Shown piece by piece: positions 1 to 3,500 of a DNA stretch of 5,436 nucleotides. The first letter of the stretch is position 1, and every line of letters starts with the position of its first letter. The notes below the pieces were generated by a model. It saw only the letters and a list, made by a program, of their open reading frames with translations. It was not told where the DNA came from and searched no databases. Source of the stretch: Flavonifractor hominis (GTDB taxonomy: Bacteria > Bacillota > Clostridia > Oscillospirales > Oscillospiraceae); the NCBI RefSeq assembly GCF_040095835.1, contig NZ_JBBMFT010000021.1:1-5436 (forward strand), read 5' to 3'. The translations under genes and the position numbers were made by a program.

Positions 1-267
1 ATCACCGACGGCACCAACCCCGAGGCCACCATCACCCGGGAGCAGCTGGCCGTCATGCTCTACCGCTACGCCGGCTCTCCCGCCACGGAGGGCAGCCTGA
101 CCGGCTTTGCCGACGCCGCCTCCGTGTCCGCCTGGGCGCAGGACGCCATGGAGTGGGCCGTGGCCGAGGGCATCCTCACCGGCAAGAACGGCTCGGCTCT
201 GAATCCCCAGGGCACCGCCAGCCGCGCTGAGGTAGCCACCATGCTCATGCGCTTTACAAATTCCTGA
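1..267 (+). CDS. C-terminal end of an SLH-domain (S-layer homology) surface protein, 5' truncated
   Basis: Frame 1 is open from the first base and stops at TGA 265-267, giving the last 88 residues of a protein whose start lies upstream. The sequence shows the end of one SLH repeat (ITREQLAVMLYRYAG, the typical T-R-E/A-Q-hhhhh-R-h-A signature) followed by a complete final SLH repeat. That repeat begins GFADAASVSAWAQDAMEWAV, continues through GILTGKNGSALNP, and closes with the second signature TASRAEVATMLMRF before the C-terminal TNS. SLH repeats usually come in threes and bind pyruvylated secondary cell-wall polymers, tethering exported proteins to the envelope. A C-terminal SLH set is a common arrangement. 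What the rest of the protein does cannot be told from here. The gene ends just before a strong hairpin terminator, so it is probably the last gene of its transcript. An internal ATG at 55 is not the true start, because the conserved SLH signature begins before it. Confidence 0.93.
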   Translation: MTDGTNPEATITREQLAVMLYRYAGSPATEGSLTGFADAASVSAWAQDAMEWAVAEGILTGKNGSALNPQGTASRAEVATMLMRFTNS

Positions 268-280
268 CCCTGTTTATTGG

Positions 281-323
281 AACAGCAGCCCCGGCAGCTT
301 ATGCTGCCGGGGCTGCTGTTTTT
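281..323 (+). terminator. Rho-independent terminator of the SLH gene
   Basis: Bases 281-298 and 303-320 are perfect reverse complements (18 bp, GC-rich core CCCCGGCAGC), separated by the 4-nt loop TTAT. Five T residues (319-323) follow, two of them inside the stem end. The hairpin starts 13 nt after the TGA of the SLH gene. Because the stem is flanked by A on the left (AACAGC) and T on the right, it might also slow transcription on the opposite strand, but the T-run after the stem favours the plus direction. It insulates the downstream hydrolase gene from read-through. Confidence 0.93.
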
Positions 324-330
324 GGTTATT

Positions 331-346
331 TTGGCCAAGGAATTCC
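331..346. promoter_or_regulatory. Two abutting 8-bp palindromes upstream of the promoter
   Basis: TTGGCCAA (331-338) is immediately followed by GGAATTCC (339-346); each is a perfect palindrome. They end 10 nt before the proposed -35 hexamer, a position where activators often bind. Eight-base palindromes also arise by chance, and no known regulator motif is recognised. This is recorded as a possible operator only. Confidence 0.2.
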
Positions 347-356
347 AATCTTCTTC

Positions 357-385
357 TTGTAGCTGATATCCAAATATGTTATAAT
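357..385 (+). promoter_or_regulatory. SigmaA-type promoter with extended -10 for the GH2 gene
   Basis: The -10 hexamer is a perfect TATAAT (380-385), preceded by TG at 377-378 (extended -10, TGTTATAAT). With a 17-bp spacer the -35 is TTGTAG (357-362), which matches only the TTG half of TTGACA. A weak -35 combined with an extended -10 is a common functional combination. The predicted transcription start is near 391-393, giving a leader of about 66 nt before the ATG at 458. The region is clearly AT-rich against the GC-rich coding flanks, and it lies between a terminator and a gene with a good ribosome binding site, which supports the call. Confidence 0.72.
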
Positions 386-390
386 TCATA

Positions 391-406
391 AGGTAAACGA
401 TTTCAT
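391..406. promoter_or_regulatory. Candidate cre site (CcpA catabolite-responsive element)
   Basis: AGGTAAACGATTTCAT matches the Bacillus cre consensus WTGNNANCGNWNNCAW at every fixed position except one (G instead of T at 392). It also fits the stricter TGNAANCGNWWNCA form with the same single mismatch. The site overlaps the predicted transcription start, a classic position for CcpA repression by blocking RNA polymerase. Catabolite repression is expected for a secreted glycosidase. The consensus match is seen in the sequence; that this organism has CcpA and uses this site is inference. Confidence 0.5.
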
Positions 407-420
407 TTTGGGGTATTTTT

Positions 421-434
421 GTTGTTTCTACAAC
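421..434 (+). other. Small leader hairpin upstream of the ribosome binding site
   Basis: GTTGT (421-425) pairs perfectly with ACAAC (430-434) around a TTCT loop. It ends 8 nt before AGGAGG. A 5-bp stem is weak; it might act as a 5' stabiliser or simply be chance. No riboswitch or T-box features are seen in the short leader. Confidence 0.2.
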
Positions 435-442
435 GGGAAAAG

Positions 443-448
443 AGGAGG
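443..448 (+). promoter_or_regulatory. Shine-Dalgarno site fixing the GH2 gene start
   Basis: A perfect AGGAGG lies 9 nt before ATG 458-460. The frame is closed upstream by TAA at 389-391, and the only other in-frame start-like codons (TTG 419 and 422) have no ribosome binding site. ATG 458 is therefore the start, and it also gives a well-formed signal peptide. Confidence 0.9.
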
Positions 449-457
449 AATCTCGGT

Positions 458-532
458 ATGTACGGTAAAAAACTGGGGACGCTCCTGCTGGCCGGACTGC
501 TCATACTACAAACCGCAGTCCCGGCGTTTGCA
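458..532 (+). other. Signal peptide (residues 1-25)
   Basis: MYGKK supplies the positive N-region, LGTLLLAGLLILQTAVP the hydrophobic core, and A23-F24-A25 an Ala-X-Ala signal peptidase I site, leaving a mature N-terminus starting AEPGSAQPAEK. No lipobox cysteine is present, so the protein is not a lipoprotein. It marks the enzyme as Sec-exported. Confidence 0.9.
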
Positions 533-3500
533 GCGGAGCCTGGGTCGGCACAACCAGCGGAAAAAACAGTCTACGCGGCAGAAGAGAGCAGCGTCCGCAC
601 CACTCAGAGCCTTAACGGTGCCTGGAGCTATCACTGGATGGGCTCGGACCAGAGCGATTTGAGCCAGAGCGATGCCGCCGACTGGGAGGAGGTCACGGTA
701 CCTCACTGTTGGAATGCCGACGACGGCGCCGACGGCGGCAACAACTATAAGCGGGGCGCCGGCTGGTACAGCCGCACGGTGGATATCACCGCCGAGCAAT
801 TGGCCGGGCGGGTATTTTTTGAGTGCCTGGGTGCCAGCCAGCAGGCCGATGTCTATGTCAACGGCGTGCACGTGGGCAACCACAAGGGCGGCTACACGGC
901 CTTCCGCTACGACATCACGCCCCAGCTCAAGCAGGGCGAGAACCGCATCACCGTCAAGGTGGACAACACCAGCGGCGGCAAAACCAACACCATTATCGCC
1001 CCCATCGTGGGCGACTTCACCGTGTTCGGCGGTATGTATCGGGATGTAAACCTGATCTTCACTCCGTCGGTGCATGTGGATGCGGTGGGCGAGATCAACC
1101 CGGACGGGAACTTTGCCACCGCCCCCAATAGTTCCGGGCTATATCTGGCCACCTCCAATGTGAGCAGCGACAGCGCCCAGCTGGATGTCTCGGCCAAGAT
1201 CGTCAACGACGGCCAGACGGAGCAGTCGGTCACGGTCACTGCCGTGCTCAAGCAGCAGGACGCCAGCGAGTTTGACTGGACGCTGGGCGGGGCCATCACC
1301 ACGCCGCTGGCGTTCGACCCGGAGGATATGGGAGATGGTTCCACCGTCACCAGCGTCAGCGATACCTTTACCATCCAGCCCGGCGACAGTCAGGCCTTTG
1401 ACCAGACCATCACTGTGGACCAGCCCCACCTGTGGGACGGTCTGGAGGACCCCTTCCGCTATGAGGTGGAGCTCACCGTAGCGGTGGACGGCCAGAGTGT
1501 GGACACTGTGTCCGACTATGTGGGGTTCCGCTCCTTTGAGGTCACCGATTCCGAAGGCTTTTTCCTCAACGGCCGCTCTTATCCTCTGCGGGGCGTCAGC
1601 CGCCATCAGGACCAGGAGGGCAAAGGGTATGCGCTGAGCCGTGAGGATCACAACCTGGACTTTGGCCTCATCTACGAGATCGGCGCCAACAGCGTGCGTC
1701 TGGCCCACTACCCCCAGGATCCGTACATCTATGAGCTGTGCGACCGTTATGGCATCGTGGTCTGGGCGGAGATTCCCTTTATCGGCGGTCACAACGACGC
1801 CGGCAACGACGCGGCCAATGAAGTGATGCGTCAGACCACCAAGCAGCAGCTGCGGGAGCTGATCCTTCAGCAGTTCAACCACCCCTCCATCTGCTTCTGG
1901 GGTCTGGAGAACGAGGTGGGCCATCAGGCCACCGCTACTCTGGCCAAGGAATGGATCGCCGACATGAACCAGATGGCCCATGAGCTGGATCCTTCCCGCC
2001 TGACCACCATGGCTACCAACAACAACAGCGCTTATAGCTGGGATTCCGACCTCATCGCCTGGAACACCTATCCCGGCTGGTACGGCGGAAACATCAACAA
2101 TCTGGGCGGCACCGTGGACGGTTACCACAACAACAGCGACCCCCGTCCCGTAGGCATCTCCGAGTACGGCGGCGGCGGCAACCCCTATCAGCATGAATTC
2201 AATACCAGCACCTCCATCGCCAACAACGGCGGTCCCTGGCACCCGGAGGAGTTCCAGAGCGACCTGCACGAGGCGGCCATCAAGGCCATCAAGGCCCGGG
2301 ACTGGCTGTGGTGTACCTATGTGTGGAACATGTTCGACTTTGGCTCGGACAGCCGCAACGAGGGCAGCAACCCCGGCATCAACGACAAGGGCCTGGTCTC
2401 CTACGACCGGACGCTGAAGAAGGACAGCTTCTATCTCTACAAGGCCAACTGGAACCAGCGGGACTTTTTCGTCCACCTGACCAGCCAGCGCTGGAACCCC
2501 CGGGAGGACTCCCTGATCCCCGAGATCAAGGTCTACTCCAACTGTGACGAGGTCACCCTGACCGTCAACGGCGAGGTCGTTCCCAACGGCGTCAACGAGG
2601 GCAACGGCGTGTTCACCTGGGCCAATGTCACCTTCGACGTGGGCGAGAACACGGTGGTGGCCACCGGCACCAAGAACGGCCAGACCTATAGCGAGACGGT
2701 GGTGTGGGACCGGACCAAGAGTTCCTCCACCGACCTGAGCTCCGACGTGCTGGCTGTGGACAACGAGCAGAAGACCATCGGCCTCACCCAGGCCTGCACC
2801 GCCGGCGACCTGACGGAGTTGCTCACCGGCAGCAACGCCACCTTCGCCGTATATGAGTCCGACGGTGAGACGCCGGTGGAAGCCGACGCACAGATCCGCC
2901 CCGGCATGCTTCTGAAGGTAACAGCAGAGGACGGCACCACCACCGCCCAGTATACCTTTGTATCGGTCAACCTGAGCTATGGCAAGCCGGTGACGGCCTC
3001 CAGCGTCCAGAGCGGGAACGACGCCAAACACGCCGTGGACTTCGACGGCACCACCCGTTGGGCCGCCAACGCATCCGTGAGCTCTGGCGGTGAGCAGTGG
3101 ATCACGGTGGATCTGGGCGCAGAGTACCACCTTACTTCCATTGACGTTACCTGGTTCAACAGCAGCTCCGGCGCCCGCAGTTACCAGTATATGATCCAGG
3201 TCAGTTCCGATAATCAGTCGTTCCAAACCGTAGTGGACCGCAGTGCCAATACGCAGGAAGACCTGGTCCACGACAGCATGGGAGACGCCGTGGGCCGCTA
3301 CGTACGTATTTTGGTCACAGGCTCTACCATCAGTACGGCCAATGCCTCCATTTACGAGATCGCCGTAAATGGCTGGGCTCTGTCCTCGGAAAAATACGAG
3401 GTGGATGATCTCAACCGCGTCATCACCGTCCCCGCCGAGAGCATGGGCAGCGAACTCTACCCGGCAGAACTGCTGGCCAACCTCACCGTGGACGGCAACT

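Noticed and set aside
66..389. A 107-codon minus-strand frame across the SLH end, terminator and promoter
   Set aside because: It would run antisense through a strong hairpin terminator and the SLH signature; its composition is not protein-like and no ribosome binding site was noted.
379..391. TTATAATTCATAA as a possible palindromic operator
   Set aside because: Only the outer four bases pair; it is explained by the AT-rich -10 element.
408..662. An 84-codon plus-strand frame starting in the leader
   Set aside because: It starts within the 5' leader without a Shine-Dalgarno site and overlaps the signal peptide and jelly roll in another frame. AGGAGG 443-448 serves ATG 458.
506..1374. Minus-strand frames of 189 and 155 codons over the GH2 N-terminal domains
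   Set aside because: They overlap conserved GH2 sequence on the plus strand, have no promoter or family signature, and reflect the GC-rich codon use of the sense gene.
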